The notes beneath the pieces are model-generated. The model did no database searches. It had not been told where the DNA came from and worked only from the letters and a program-made list of their open reading frames with translations. 64,000 nt of DNA from Kribbella capetownensis (GTDB lineage: Bacteria; Actinomycetota; Actinomycetes; Propionibacteriales; Kribbellaceae): contig NZ_SJKD01000003.1 in the NCBI RefSeq assembly GCF_004331485.1, positions 1-64,000 on the forward strand, in the 5' to 3' direction. The position numbers were made by a program, and so were the translations under genes. Below, one piece after another: positions 40,418-49,775 of this stretch (positions are counted from its first letter, which is position 1; each line of letters starts with the position of its first letter).

Positions 40418-42088
40418 ATGACGAGACGAGCACGGCTCAAGACCCTCATTGCCGCGCTGGCATGCGTCAGCCTGCTACTCGCCGGCTGTACCGGTACGGA
40501 GGGCCAGACAACGGCCAGTTCCGGCGACGGGATGGTCGACTTCCTCAACTACGGCGACTTCGGTGGCGGCGCCGCGCCGAAGCCGAACTACAACCCCTAT
40601 CTCGAAACCACCAAGCTCAGCGCGGCGGACTACATCTACGAACCATTGATGTACGTCGAGGGCTACAGCTGCAAGGCACTCCCCTGGCTGGCCACGGCGT
40701 ACCAGTGGACCGACCCGCAGACGCTGGTCTACACGGTCCGCGACGGCGTGAAGTGGAACGACGGCAAGCCGTTCACCGCGGCCGACGTCGCCTTCACCTT
40801 CACCATGATCAAGAAGTACCCGGCCCTCGACCTCAAGGGCGTGTGGACGTACCTGTCGGCGGTGAAGGCCGACGGCAACAAGGTGACGATGTCGTTCAAG
40901 AAGCCGGCCGCCTCCGTCTTCACCCTGGTGAGTGACGTACGGATCGTGCCGGAGCACGTGTGGTCGAAGGTCGCGGACCCGACGACGTTCACGAACGCGA
41001 CCGCACCGGTCGGCACCGGCCCGATGAAGGTGAAGTCGTTCAACCCACGCCAGTTGGTCGTCGAGCGGAACCCGGACTACTGGCAGGCCGACAAGATCAA
41101 GGTCAAGGAACTGCGGTTCAACAAGGCCGACGCCGGTGGCCAGGTCGAGCAGCTCAAGCTCAGCCGCGGCGAGTACGACACCAACGCGATGTTCGTCCAG
41201 GACATCAAGAAGGCCTACGTCGACCGCGACCCGAAGAACCACCACTACTGGTACGCGCCGGGCGGCGTGATCAGCGTGTACATGAACCTGACCGAGACGC
41301 CGTTCAACGACGCGGCGTTCCGCAAGGCACTGACGACGGCGTTCAACCACCAGCAGGTCATCGACCGGGCCCAGCTCGGCTACGTCACCCAGGCCAGCCA
41401 GAGCGGCCTCGTCGTACCGGGCCAGAAGGACTGGCTGCCGCAGGGTCTGGCCGACGACGGCCGGATCAAGTACGACCCGGCGGCCGCCGACAAGGCGCTC
41501 ACCGACGCCGGCTACACCAAGGACTCCAAGGGCCACCGGCTCGGCAAGGACGGCAAGCCGATCTCGTTCAGCTTCAAGGTGCCCGGCTCGTACGTCGACT
41601 GGGTCGCGGCCGCCGACATCCTGATCAAGAACCTGACCGCGCTCGGCTTCAACGTCACCAAGGACACCCCGACGCCGGAGGCGCACGACCAGGAACGGGC
41701 CACCGGCAACTACGACATGATGTTCGGCGTCCACGGCGGCGGCTGCAACATGTACGCGAACTTCAGCGACCCGCTGAACAGCGCCCGCACCGCCCCGATC
41801 GGCAAGAAGGCCGACAGCAACGAGATCCGCTGGCAGGACCCGAAGACCGACGAGCTGCTCAGCCAGCTGGAGACCTCGCCGGACGAGGGCACCCAGAAGC
41901 AGGCCGTGGCCGGACTGGTCGACATCATGATGAACCAGGTCCCGATGATCCCGATCTGGTACGGCGCCAAGTGGTTCCAGTACGACACCAAGAAGGCCGA
42001 GGGCTGGCCGAACGAGCAGGACCCGTACGCCGACGGCGGCAACGGCCTGGTCGTGCTGACCCACCTCGTCCCGTCGTCCGGGAGCTGA
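40418..42088 (+). CDS. peptide/oligosaccharide ABC transporter, family 5 binding lipoprotein
   Basis: A 556-residue extracellular solute-binding protein of the DppA/OppA class. The signal with lipobox LLAGCTG puts the lipidated Cys near residue 24. Family 5 signatures include RDGVKWNDGKPFTAADVAF near 110 and a large two-lobed fold. Although the class is named for peptides, many members in actinobacteria and Thermotoga bind beta-linked oligosaccharides; the flanking GH35, GH39 and LacI genes make that the better guess here. gaggag lies before the ATG. Confidence 0.9.
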   Translation: MTRRARLKTLIAALACVSLLLAGCTGTEGQTTASSGDGMVDFLNYGDFGGGAAPKPNYNPYLETTKLSAADYIYEPLMYVEGYSCKALPWLATAYQWTDPQTLVYTVRDGVKWNDGKPFTAADVAFTFTMIKKYPALDLKGVWTYLSAVKADGNKVTMSFKKPAASVFTLVSDVRIVPEHVWSKVADPTTFTNATAPVGTGPMKVKSFNPRQLVVERNPDYWQADKIKVKELRFNKADAGGQVEQLKLSRGEYDTNAMFVQDIKKAYVDRDPKNHHYWYAPGGVISVYMNLTETPFNDAAFRKALTTAFNHQQVIDRAQLGYVTQASQSGLVVPGQKDWLPQGLADDGRIKYDPAAADKALTDAGYTKDSKGHRLGKDGKPISFSFKVPGSYVDWVAAADILIKNLTALGFNVTKDTPTPEAHDQERATGNYDMMFGVHGGGCNMYANFSDPLNSARTAPIGKKADSNEIRWQDPKTDELLSQLETSPDEGTQKQAVAGLVDIMMNQVPMIPIWYGAKWFQYDTKKAEGWPNEQDPYADGGNGLVVLTHLVPSSGS

Positions 42089-42094
42089 CCGCCG

Positions 42095-43090
42095 ATGCTG
42101 TACTTCGTCCGGCGGGCCGGGTTCTTCCTGGCCACCCTGTGGGCGGCGGTGACGCTGAATTTCCTGATCCCCCGGCTCCAGCCGGGGGATCCGGCCCAGG
42201 CGATGCTGAACCGCCTGCAGGGTGAGACCACGGCGGTCAACCCTGCCCAGCTCGAGGCCATCCGAAAGCTGCTCGGGACTCCCGACGGCAACCTGCTGTC
42301 GCAGTACTGGGACTATCTGGGCGCGATCTGCACCGGGCACTTCGGGGTGTCGTACTCGTACTTCCCCTACACCGTGACAGCCATGATCAGCAGCGCCCTG
42401 CCATGGACGCTGATCCTGGTCGGCGTCACGCAGATGCTGTCGTTCGCGATCGGCACGCTGCTCGGCGCGTGGGCGGCGTACCGGCGCAACTCGCGGGTGG
42501 ACTCGGTCATCACACTCGGGTCGACGTTCGTCGGCACGCTGCCGTTCTTCTGGCTCGCGCTGCTGCTGATCTTCGTCTTCGCCATCACGCTGAACTGGTT
42601 CCCCGACGGCGGCGGGTACGGCGGCGGCAGCAGTCCGAGCTGGACCTGGCTGTTCGTCTCCGATGCGTTCCAGCACAGCGTGCTTCCTGCGGTGGCACTG
42701 CTGATCACGGGGCCGATCGGCTGGATCATCGGCATGCGCAACAACATGGTCCAGACCCTCGGCGAGGACTACGCGCGGCTGGCCCGGGCGAAGGGGCTGC
42801 CGCGGCGGCGGATCGCGCTGACGTACGGCGCCCGGATCGCGATCCTGCCGAACGTCACCGGGTTCGCGATCGCACTCGGCAGCCTGCTCGGCGGGACGGT
42901 GCTGGTCGAGACGATCTTCAACTACCCCGGGCTCGGCCGGCTGCTGCTGGAGGCGGTGTCGAACAAGGACTATCCGCTGATGCAGGCGTTGTTCCTGTTC
43001 ACCACGATCGGCGTACTGACGGCGAACTTCCTGGCCGACGTGACGTACGGGTTCCTGGATCCGCGAGTACGACGGGCGGAGGCGGTATGA
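42095..43090 (+). CDS. DppB-type ABC permease
   Basis: A 331-residue permease with six helices, the N-terminal FLIPRLQPGDPAQAM segment typical of DppB, and an EAA-like loop YARLARAKGLPRRRIALTYG near residue 228. Its stop overlaps the next ATG. Confidence 0.92.
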   Translation: MLYFVRRAGFFLATLWAAVTLNFLIPRLQPGDPAQAMLNRLQGETTAVNPAQLEAIRKLLGTPDGNLLSQYWDYLGAICTGHFGVSYSYFPYTVTAMISSALPWTLILVGVTQMLSFAIGTLLGAWAAYRRNSRVDSVITLGSTFVGTLPFFWLALLLIFVFAITLNWFPDGGGYGGGSSPSWTWLFVSDAFQHSVLPAVALLITGPIGWIIGMRNNMVQTLGEDYARLARAKGLPRRRIALTYGARIAILPNVTGFAIALGSLLGGTVLVETIFNYPGLGRLLLEAVSNKDYPLMQALFLFTTIGVLTANFLADVTYGFLDPRVRRAEAV

Positions 43091-44001
43091 CGACCACACC
43101 GGAAACCATCGACACCGAGGCCTTGCGGGTCACCGCGCTGGACGCCGACGCGTCCAGCCGGCTGCCCGGCTGGTTCGTGATCCTGTGGCGCAACGGGAAG
43201 TGCCGGGTGGGCATGCTGATGCTGGCGGCGTTCATCGTGATCGCCGTACTCGCTCCGGTGATCGCGCCGTACGGCCCGCGGCTCGACGAGTTCGGGGCGT
43301 CCGAGGGGCCGAGTGCCGCGCACTGGCTGGGCACCACGGCCCGTGGTGAGGACGTGTTCTCCCAACTCATCTACGGCGCTCGCACCTCGCTCATCGTCGG
43401 GCTGGTGGCCGGTGTGCTGAGCACACTCATCGCGATGGCCGTCGGTCTCACCGCCGGATACCTGCGGGGGGTGGTGGACGAGGTGCTCTCGTTCTTCATC
43501 AACCTCGGCCTGGTCGTGCCGGTGCTGCCGCTGATGATCGTGCTGGCCGGGTACGCGCCGGTGAAGGGGCTCGGGCTGATCATCATCGTGATCACCGTGA
43601 CCGGCTGGGCGTACGGCGCCCGGATCAAACGCGCCCAGATCATCACGTTGCGGACCAGGGACTACATCACCGCGGCGAAGTTCGCCGGCGACAGCACGGC
43701 CCGGATCATCGCGTTCGAGATCGTGCCGAACATGATCTCGCTGATCGTGGTCGGCTTCATGGGTGCCGCGCTCGGCGCGATCGGCGCGGAGGCCGGTCTG
43801 GCGTTCCTCGGTCTCGGCGATCCGCAGACCGTCAGTTGGGGCACGATGCTCAACCAGGCCAGCCTCGGCGGCGCACTGACCACCGGCCAGTGGGCCTGGC
43901 TGGTGGCGCCCGGGCTCGCGCTCGCACTGCTGATCACCTCGTTCACGCTGATGAACTTCGGCATCGACGCGCTGAGCAACCCGCATCTGAGGGAGGACTG
44001 A
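43087..44001 (+). CDS. DppC-type ABC permease
   Basis: A 304-residue second permease. A cytoplasmic N-terminus of about 35 residues is followed by six helices; WLGTTARGEDVFSQLIYGAR is the DppC signature and YITAAKFAGDSTARIIAFEI the ATPase-contact loop. ATG 43087 overlaps the dppB-like stop (ATGA). Confidence 0.92.
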   Translation: MTTTPETIDTEALRVTALDADASSRLPGWFVILWRNGKCRVGMLMLAAFIVIAVLAPVIAPYGPRLDEFGASEGPSAAHWLGTTARGEDVFSQLIYGARTSLIVGLVAGVLSTLIAMAVGLTAGYLRGVVDEVLSFFINLGLVVPVLPLMIVLAGYAPVKGLGLIIIVITVTGWAYGARIKRAQIITLRTRDYITAAKFAGDSTARIIAFEIVPNMISLIVVGFMGAALGAIGAEAGLAFLGLGDPQTVSWGTMLNQASLGGALTTGQWAWLVAPGLALALLITSFTLMNFGIDALSNPHLRED

Positions 44002-44002
44002 C

Positions 44003-45853
44003 ATGGCTCTGCTCGAGGTCCGCGACCTGAGCGTCACGTACAGCCCGCGCGACTCCGCCGCCGTCCGGGCGGTGGACCGGGTCAGCTTCGAGGTCCACGA
44101 CGGCGAGTTCGTCGGCCTGCTCGGCGAGTCCGGCTGCGGCAAGTCGACGCTCGGCAACGCCGTACTGCGGCTGCTGGACCGGCCGGCCGCGATCACCGGC
44201 GGCACGATCAGGTTCGACGGGCAGGACGTGACCACGACGCCCGAGGACGACCTGCGGTCGCTGCGCTGGGTCGACCTGTCCACCGTCTTCCAGTCGAGCA
44301 TGAACTCGCTCAACCCGGTGATCACCGTCCGGCGCCAGTTCGCCGACACGTTCGAGGCCCATTCCGATGCCCTGGGCAACGACCTGGACGTCGACGCCCG
44401 CGCCACCGAGCTGCTCGAGATGGTGTCGCTGGACCGCTCGGTGCTGAGCCGGTTCCCACACGAGCTGTCCGGCGGCATGAAGCAGCGGGTCGCGCTCGCA
44501 CTGGCGCTGGCTCTCGAGCCGCGGTTCGTGCTGCTCGACGAGCCGACCACCGGGCTGGACGTCGTCGTGCAACGCGACATCCTCGACCGGCTGCGCGTGC
44601 TGCAGGCGCGGCTCGGTTTCGCCGTACTGTTCATCAGCCACGATCTCGGCACGGTGATGGAACTGGCCGACCGGGTGATGGTGATGTACGCCGGGGAGAT
44701 CGTCGAGGACCAGCCTGCCGCGGAGATGGTCACCCGCCACCTGCATCCGTACAGCGCCGGCCTGCTCGGTTCGTACGCCGACCCGCGAGACCAGGTCGTC
44801 GAGGTCGAGTTCATCCCGGGCCGGCCGCCGGACCTGTCGCAGCCGCACGCCGGCTGCCTGTTCCAGCCGCGCTGCCCGGTCGCGGTGGACGCCTGCCGGA
44901 CCGTGCACCCGGAGCTGCTGCCGGCGAGTCTCGGCCAGGTGCGGTGCCTGCTCGTCGAGCAGTCCGGCGACGCCCGCGTCGTACTGGAGAAGGCGGCAGA
45001 GTTGCGCCGCCGTGATCAGGTGTTCGCCGCCGGCTTGTCGGAGCGCGCCGATGCGGAGCCGGTGCTCGTGGTGGACGGTGTCAGCAAGGTCTACAAGACC
45101 AGGCGCGGACTGAACACGACTCTCACCCAGGCCGTGGACGACGTGTCGTTCGCGCTGCGGCCGGGTCAGGTCACCGCGCTGGTCGGCCAGAGCGGTTCGG
45201 GCAAGACGACGATCGCTCGCATCCTCACCGGCGTGGAGCGTCCGACCGCCGGGTCGGTCCGGTTCAAGGACGAGCCGGTCGACCACCTCGGACGCGGGGC
45301 GCTGCGGAAGTACCGGCGGCATGTCCAGCTGGTCTTCCAGGATCCGTTCTCGGCCCTCAACCCGACCCGGACTGTCGCGTACGCGCTCAGTCGTCCGCTC
45401 CGCAACCACCTCGGTCTCACCGGCGCCGAGGCCCGTGCGCGGGCTGCCGAGCTGCTCGAGACCGTCGGGCTGAGCCCGGCGGACCAGTACCTGGACAAGC
45501 TGCCGCACCAGCTGTCCGGCGGGCAGCGTCAGCGCGTAGTCATCGCACGGGCCCTGGCACCCGAGCCCGAGGTGGTCGTCGCCGACGAGCCGATCTCGAT
45601 GCTCGACGTGTCCATCCGCGCCGAGATCATCGCGCTGCTCGACCAGTTGGTCCGCGATCGCGGTATCGCCATGCTCTACATCACCCACGACCTGCTCAGC
45701 GCCCGGCTGCTCGCTGACGAGGTTATGGTGCTGAACCAGGGCGTGATGGTAGAGCGCGGCCCGACGCTCGACGTCATCGCAGAGGCCAAGGACCCCTACA
45801 CCCGCAAGCTGCTGGCCGCCATCCCTCGCCCGGGCGCGCGGGACATCGCCTGA
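44003..45853 (+). CDS. fused double ATP-binding protein (DppD-DppF type)
   Basis: A 616-residue protein carrying two complete ABC ATPases. The first has Walker A GESGCGKST near residue 43, signature LSGGMKQR and Walker B VLLDEPTT, then the oligopeptide-type C-terminal motif CLFQPRCPVAVDAC. The second has Walker A GQSGSGKTT near 398, LSGGQRQR and VVADEPIS. In most systems these are separate DppD and DppF chains; here one chain supplies both. It closes the four-gene transporter. Confidence 0.93.
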   Translation: MALLEVRDLSVTYSPRDSAAVRAVDRVSFEVHDGEFVGLLGESGCGKSTLGNAVLRLLDRPAAITGGTIRFDGQDVTTTPEDDLRSLRWVDLSTVFQSSMNSLNPVITVRRQFADTFEAHSDALGNDLDVDARATELLEMVSLDRSVLSRFPHELSGGMKQRVALALALALEPRFVLLDEPTTGLDVVVQRDILDRLRVLQARLGFAVLFISHDLGTVMELADRVMVMYAGEIVEDQPAAEMVTRHLHPYSAGLLGSYADPRDQVVEVEFIPGRPPDLSQPHAGCLFQPRCPVAVDACRTVHPELLPASLGQVRCLLVEQSGDARVVLEKAAELRRRDQVFAAGLSERADAEPVLVVDGVSKVYKTRRGLNTTLTQAVDDVSFALRPGQVTALVGQSGSGKTTIARILTGVERPTAGSVRFKDEPVDHLGRGALRKYRRHVQLVFQDPFSALNPTRTVAYALSRPLRNHLGLTGAEARARAAELLETVGLSPADQYLDKLPHQLSGGQRQRVVIARALAPEPEVVVADEPISMLDVSIRAEIIALLDQLVRDRGIAMLYITHDLLSARLLADEVMVLNQGVMVERGPTLDVIAEAKDPYTRKLLAAIPRPGARDIA

Positions 45854-45867
45854 ACCACGCGCCCGGG
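45829..45867. terminator. hairpin overlapping the ABC stop codon
   Basis: A perfect 10-bp inverted repeat, cccgggcgcg (45829-45838) with cgcgcccggg (45858-45867), encloses the TGA of the double ATPase gene and lies just before the convergent GH39 stop at 45876. It probably terminates both transcripts. Confidence 0.55.
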
Positions 45868-45875
45868 GACGGGGA

Positions 45876-47687
45876 TCAGACGGTGACCTGGATCAGGACT
45901 GCCGACGGCTGCGGCAGGTCGAGCTCGAGAACTCCGGCGGTGACCTCGACCGGCTCGGCCGCCAGCTGGTCGGCGCGATGCAGTTCGACCCACTGCGCGT
46001 CCGTCGGCCAGTTCTGTACGCCGATCCGCTTGGCAAGGGTCGTGATGTCGCCGTGGTCGGCGTCCAACCGGGTGACTCGCGCCGTACCGCCGTCCTGCAG
46101 GCGCAGCCGGATGGTACGACGGAGAGTGGAATCGCCACCCGCCTTGCCCTGGTCCAGCGTGTGGTTCCAGACCAGGATGCTCAGGCTGCCGTCGTCATGC
46201 CGTGAGGCCCAGGCCTGCACCAGCCCGTCGGCGCCGTCGCCGGATGCCTCGACCGGCAGCTCGGTGTCGCCGAGCCGGGACAGCAGGTGCAGCGCGTGGT
46301 AGCGCGCCTTGGCGATCCCGCCGGCGGTGATCAGCCCGAACCCGCCGTGCAGCAGCCGCGGCGGCCGGCCGAGCTCTTCGAAGTGGTCGCTCGCCACCCA
46401 GTAGGACAGCGCGTCCAGCCGGCCCGACGCCGAGTGCATCCCGTGCAGCAGGAACGTCGCCGAGGAGACGCTGTCGTTGACGGGGTTGAAGTGCGTGGGA
46501 GTCACACCCCATTCGGTCCACAGGATCCGCGCCGTACTGCCGTAGCGGGCCAGCGTCGGCCGCAGGTCGAGCGGCGAGTTGCCGTAGGTGTGAGTGGTGA
46601 CGAAGTCGACCGGCGCTCCGGACCGGCTGGTGTGCTCCAGCAGCTCGTCCACCCAGCCTGCGGCGGCCGACGACGGTCCGCCCACGGCGAGCCGCGGGTC
46701 GACCGCCTTCACCGCGGCGGCCGTCACGTCGTACAGGCGCATCCACTCGTCGCGGGTGCTGGACCAGAACACCTCGAGGTTGGCCTCGTTCCACACCTCG
46801 AAGTCCCAGCGCAGTACCTCGTCCGCGCCGTACCGGTCGATCAGGTGCCGCACCAGCGCGCCGATCAGATCCGACCAGCGATCCCAGTCCTTCGGCGGCG
46901 AGATGATGCCGCCGTACTCGAAGACGGTGCGATCCGGGTCGCTGGCCAGGTCGCGCGGCATGAAGCCGAGCTCGACGCACGGGCGCAGGCCGATCGCGAG
47001 CAGCTTGTCGTACACCTCGTCGATCCGGCTGAAGTCGTACGCCGGTTCGCCGTCGACCTCCCGGTAGACGCCGAGGTCGTCGTGCAGGATCGCGTGCGCC
47101 CGTACGGTCGAGACGCCGATCTCGTCGTGGACGCGGCGCAGCGCGGCCTCCAGTTCGGTCCCGATCACCTGGCCGCCGGAGGTGTCGGTGCACAACAGTT
47201 GGCTCAGCCGCTCGCTGCCGATCATCGGCTGCCAGGGCTTCGCGAGCGGCGTACCGTCCGCTGTCGTGGTGACGGTCAGGTCGACCACTGGGACGCTTCC
47301 GTCCGCGGGCTTGGCAGTGGCGGTGACCGGATCGCCGACCTCGCCGTGCTCGGTCACGGTCGGCACCGAGGCGACGGCGTAGTCGTAGGCGATGCCGGGC
47401 TCGCCGGTGGTGTCGACGTACCACGTCTCTGGGACCGACAGGACGTCGCCGCCGAGGTGGTCGACGGGCGCCAGGCCGGCGCGCGGCGAACCGGCCGGCG
47501 CACGGTGCACGAGGTAGCCGATCGCGCCTTCCACCGGCTCCCAGCGCAGCGTCACGTGTCCGAGGCCCTCGACGACGGTGAGGCCGGCGGGCGGTGGCAG
47601 CTGCGGCATGGGGACGGTCTCGCGCTCGTCGGAACGACTCGCGATGCGTTGCTCCCAGTTCTCGCGGGCGGTGGTGCCGGTGCTCAT
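45876..47687 (-). CDS. GH39-type beta-xylosidase-like glycosidase
   Basis: A 603-residue cytoplasmic glycosidase. Residues 30-140 resemble a fibronectin-type domain (GLGHVTLRWEPVEGAIGYLV). The following TIM barrel has the acid/base Glu in FEVWNEANLEVFW near residue 300 and the nucleophile in ILWTEWGVTP near 390, the GH39 pattern. A C-terminal beta-sandwich follows. Such enzymes release xylose or related sugars from short oligosaccharides. The LacI-type palindrome lies 19-40 bp before ATG 47687, placing the gene in the local LacI regulon. Confidence 0.82.
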   Translation of the reverse strand: MSTGTTARENWEQRIASRSDERETVPMPQLPPPAGLTVVEGLGHVTLRWEPVEGAIGYLVHRAPAGSPRAGLAPVDHLGGDVLSVPETWYVDTTGEPGIAYDYAVASVPTVTEHGEVGDPVTATAKPADGSVPVVDLTVTTTADGTPLAKPWQPMIGSERLSQLLCTDTSGGQVIGTELEAALRRVHDEIGVSTVRAHAILHDDLGVYREVDGEPAYDFSRIDEVYDKLLAIGLRPCVELGFMPRDLASDPDRTVFEYGGIISPPKDWDRWSDLIGALVRHLIDRYGADEVLRWDFEVWNEANLEVFWSSTRDEWMRLYDVTAAAVKAVDPRLAVGGPSSAAAGWVDELLEHTSRSGAPVDFVTTHTYGNSPLDLRPTLARYGSTARILWTEWGVTPTHFNPVNDSVSSATFLLHGMHSASGRLDALSYWVASDHFEELGRPPRLLHGGFGLITAGGIAKARYHALHLLSRLGDTELPVEASGDGADGLVQAWASRHDDGSLSILVWNHTLDQGKAGGDSTLRRTIRLRLQDGGTARVTRLDADHGDITTLAKRIGVQNWPTDAQWVELHRADQLAAEPVEVTAGVLELDLPQPSAVLIQVTV

Positions 47688-47705
47688 CAGTCCTCCAGGG
47701 CGTTT

Positions 47706-47727
47706 GGTCTGAAACCGGTTTCAGACC
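47706..47727. promoter_or_regulatory. LacI-type operator before the GH39 gene
   Basis: A perfect 22-bp palindrome whose core TGAAACCGGTTTCA (47710-47723) is identical to the second operator upstream of lacI at 39293-39306, extended by ggtc/gacc. Confidence 0.82.
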
Positions 47728-47764
47728 ACCCCATCTCACTCCGGGCGAGGTGTCAAGGCGGATT

Positions 47765-48559
47765 TCAGGACCGACGGTATGCGCGCGGCGACACACCGAA
47801 GTGGGACCGGAACCGGCGCGACAGGTGGAACTCGTCCGCGAAACCGAGGGTCCGCGCGATCTCCCGGTGGGTCAGATCGGTCAGCCGCAGCAGGGTGGCC
47901 GCGGCCTGGAGCCGACGCACACTCCGGTACGCCGCCGGCGTCTGGCCGACCTGTTCGGTGAACCGGCGCCGGAAGGTGTCGTAGCTCAGCCCGGACTCGG
48001 CGGCCACGGTCGCCAGGTCCGTGCTCGCGGTGAGGTCGTCGGCCAACCGGCCCATCGCGTCCACGATCTCCATGCTCACGTCGGGACTGTCCGCGGTGTC
48101 GTCGGTGTCGATCAGCCAGTCGGCCAGCGCCAGCAACTGATGCTCCGCGACCCGGCGCGTCCGCGGTGGCGAGCGCAGTACGGTGCGCAGGGCCTCGATC
48201 GACGGCGGGGGCACCGGGTACCGCGGACCGGCCCCGGCCAGGTGGGCGAGCGAGTCGAACAGCGGTCCGGTGAAGACGACGAACAACTCCGTCCACCGCT
48301 CCCCCGCATCGGTGCCGTACGTGTGCGGGAACCCTGGCGGCACGATCGTGTGCGCGCCCGGCGTGATCCGCTCGTCGCGCCCGTCCGCGTCGCGATAGTT
48401 GCCCTCACCACCGATCAGCACCGACAGCACGTACGCGTCCATCACCCGCAGCGTCGACGGCATGATCGGCTCGTCGTCGACCAGTTCGCCCGCGAGCACG
48501 ATCTGACCTAGCCGGGTCACCCGCCCGTCGGAGATCGCGACGACCGTCCGCTCCGCCAT
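47765..48559 (-). CDS. AraC-family regulator
   Basis: A 264-residue activator. The N-terminal cupin-like sensing domain (residues 10-150) includes ITPGAHTIVPPGFPHTYG. The C-terminal double HTH (165-264) includes LATVAAESGLSYDTFRRRF and the signature EIARTLGFADEFHLSRRF. ATG 48559 is used; GTG 48568 is possible. It is divergent from the PhyH dioxygenase gene, which it may control. Confidence 0.87.
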   Translation of the reverse strand: MAERTVVAISDGRVTRLGQIVLAGELVDDEPIMPSTLRVMDAYVLSVLIGGEGNYRDADGRDERITPGAHTIVPPGFPHTYGTDAGERWTELFVVFTGPLFDSLAHLAGAGPRYPVPPPSIEALRTVLRSPPRTRRVAEHQLLALADWLIDTDDTADSPDVSMEIVDAMGRLADDLTASTDLATVAAESGLSYDTFRRRFTEQVGQTPAAYRSVRRLQAAATLLRLTDLTHREIARTLGFADEFHLSRRFRSHFGVSPRAYRRS

Positions 48560-48674
48560 GGCGGCCACGGTACGCCAAAATGTTCATGCCGCGGTCGCGC
48601 GGAGACATTCTCTGCCGGTCCCCGCCGCCCTAGCGTTTGAGGGGTAGGAACGATCCGACCGACCGGAGGACCGC

Positions 48675-49436
48675 ATGACGACCTCGACCGACCTGATCAC
48701 GCCCCAGCACCTGGCCCAGTTCCGCGACGAGGGCTACTTCGTGCTGGACAGCGTGCTCACCGACGAGCAGCTCGAGCTGCTGCGCGGCGGAGCGCAGTAC
48801 TCGATCGACAAGCTCGACGCCGCCATGGACGAAGCCGGCACCGACTCGCTCGGCATCAACCACCGGGGCAAGCGGTACTTCAGCAGCATGATCTACCAGG
48901 ACCGGCCCGAGCTGCGGCAGTTCCTGTTCAGCGACACAATGGCCGAGATCTGCCGGGCGACGCTGGGCGACGACGCCTTCCTGTTCTGGGAGCAGTACGT
49001 GATCAAGGCCGGCGACCCGGACACGGCGTTCGCCTGGCACCAGGACTCCGGCTACGTGCACGAGGACCACGACCCGTATGTCACCTGCTGGATCGCCCTC
49101 GACGACGTCACCGAGGAGAACGGCTCGGTCTACCTGCTGCCGTACTCGCGGTCCGGCATCAAGTCGTACATCAAGCACATCCAGGACCCGGAACTCAACG
49201 ACATGGTCTGCTACTTCGGCTCGGATCCCGGCATCCCGATGACCGCGAAGGCCGGCTCGATCGTGGTCTTCTCCAGCGTCGTCATCCACCGCAGCGGGGC
49301 GAACCTGACCGACCGGAACCGGCGCGTGTACATCGCGCAGTACTCCAAGGAGGTCATCCCGGCCAAGGACGGTACGACGGCCCACGGCGCGTTCGACCCG
49401 TTCCTCGACGGCGGCCGCATCATCACCGACCGTTGA
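48675..49436 (+). CDS. phytanoyl-CoA dioxygenase (PhyH) family protein
   Basis: A 253-residue Fe(II)/2-oxoglutarate oxygenase. The metal-binding HxD is in FAWHQDSGYVHED near residue 118, the distal His in VVIHRSGAN near 202, and the 2-oxoglutarate Arg in NRRVYIAQYS. Members hydroxylate diverse substrates, so the substrate is unknown. A ribosome site gaccggagg precedes ATG 48675. A 5-bp hairpin gaccg-ttga-cggtc spans its stop and that of convergent ynfA. Confidence 0.85.
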   Translation: MTTSTDLITPQHLAQFRDEGYFVLDSVLTDEQLELLRGGAQYSIDKLDAAMDEAGTDSLGINHRGKRYFSSMIYQDRPELRQFLFSDTMAEICRATLGDDAFLFWEQYVIKAGDPDTAFAWHQDSGYVHEDHDPYVTCWIALDDVTEENGSVYLLPYSRSGIKSYIKHIQDPELNDMVCYFGSDPGIPMTAKAGSIVVFSSVVIHRSGANLTDRNRRVYIAQYSKEVIPAKDGTTAHGAFDPFLDGGRIITDR

Positions 49437-49439
49437 CGG

Positions 49440-49775
49440 TCAGGAGCTGCGCGGCGCGTACATGATCACGACGACGCCGACGAGGCAGATCGTGGCACCG
49501 AGGAGGTCCCAGCGGTCCGGACGGAAGCCGTCGACCACCATTCCCCACGCGAGCGAGCCGGCCACGAACACACCGCCGTACGCCGCGAGGATGCGGCCGA
49601 AGTTCGGATCCGGCTGGAAGGTCGCGACGAAGCCGTAGGCACCGAGCGCGATCACGCCACCCGCGATCCACCACAGACCCCGATGCTCGCGCCAGCCCTG
49701 CCAGACCAGCCAGGCACCACCGATCTCGGCCAGCGCGGCCAGGACGAAGAGCGCCACGGACCGCAGTACGGTCAC
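49440..49775 (-). CDS. ynfA: YnfA/UPF0060 small multidrug-resistance-like membrane protein
   Basis: A 111-residue protein with four helices. [20 protein letters not shown] near the start and the central [20 protein letters not shown] are UPF0060 signatures. Relatives resemble SMR efflux proteins. Its start overlaps the end of the upstream MerR gene by four bases, so it forms an operon with MerR and the Cys-rich protein and may export a toxic ion or cation (inference). Confidence 0.9.
   Translation of the reverse strand: MTVLRSVALFVLAALAEIGGAWLVWQGWREHRGLWWIAGGVIALGAYGFVATFQPDPNFGRILAAYGGVFVAGSLAWGMVVDGFRPDRWDLLGATICLVGVVVIMYAPRSS

Noticed and set aside
27160..49436. Secondary-metabolite biosynthetic cluster.
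   Set aside because: No synthase, synthetase or cyclase genes; content is transporters, glycosidases and sugar-type regulators.
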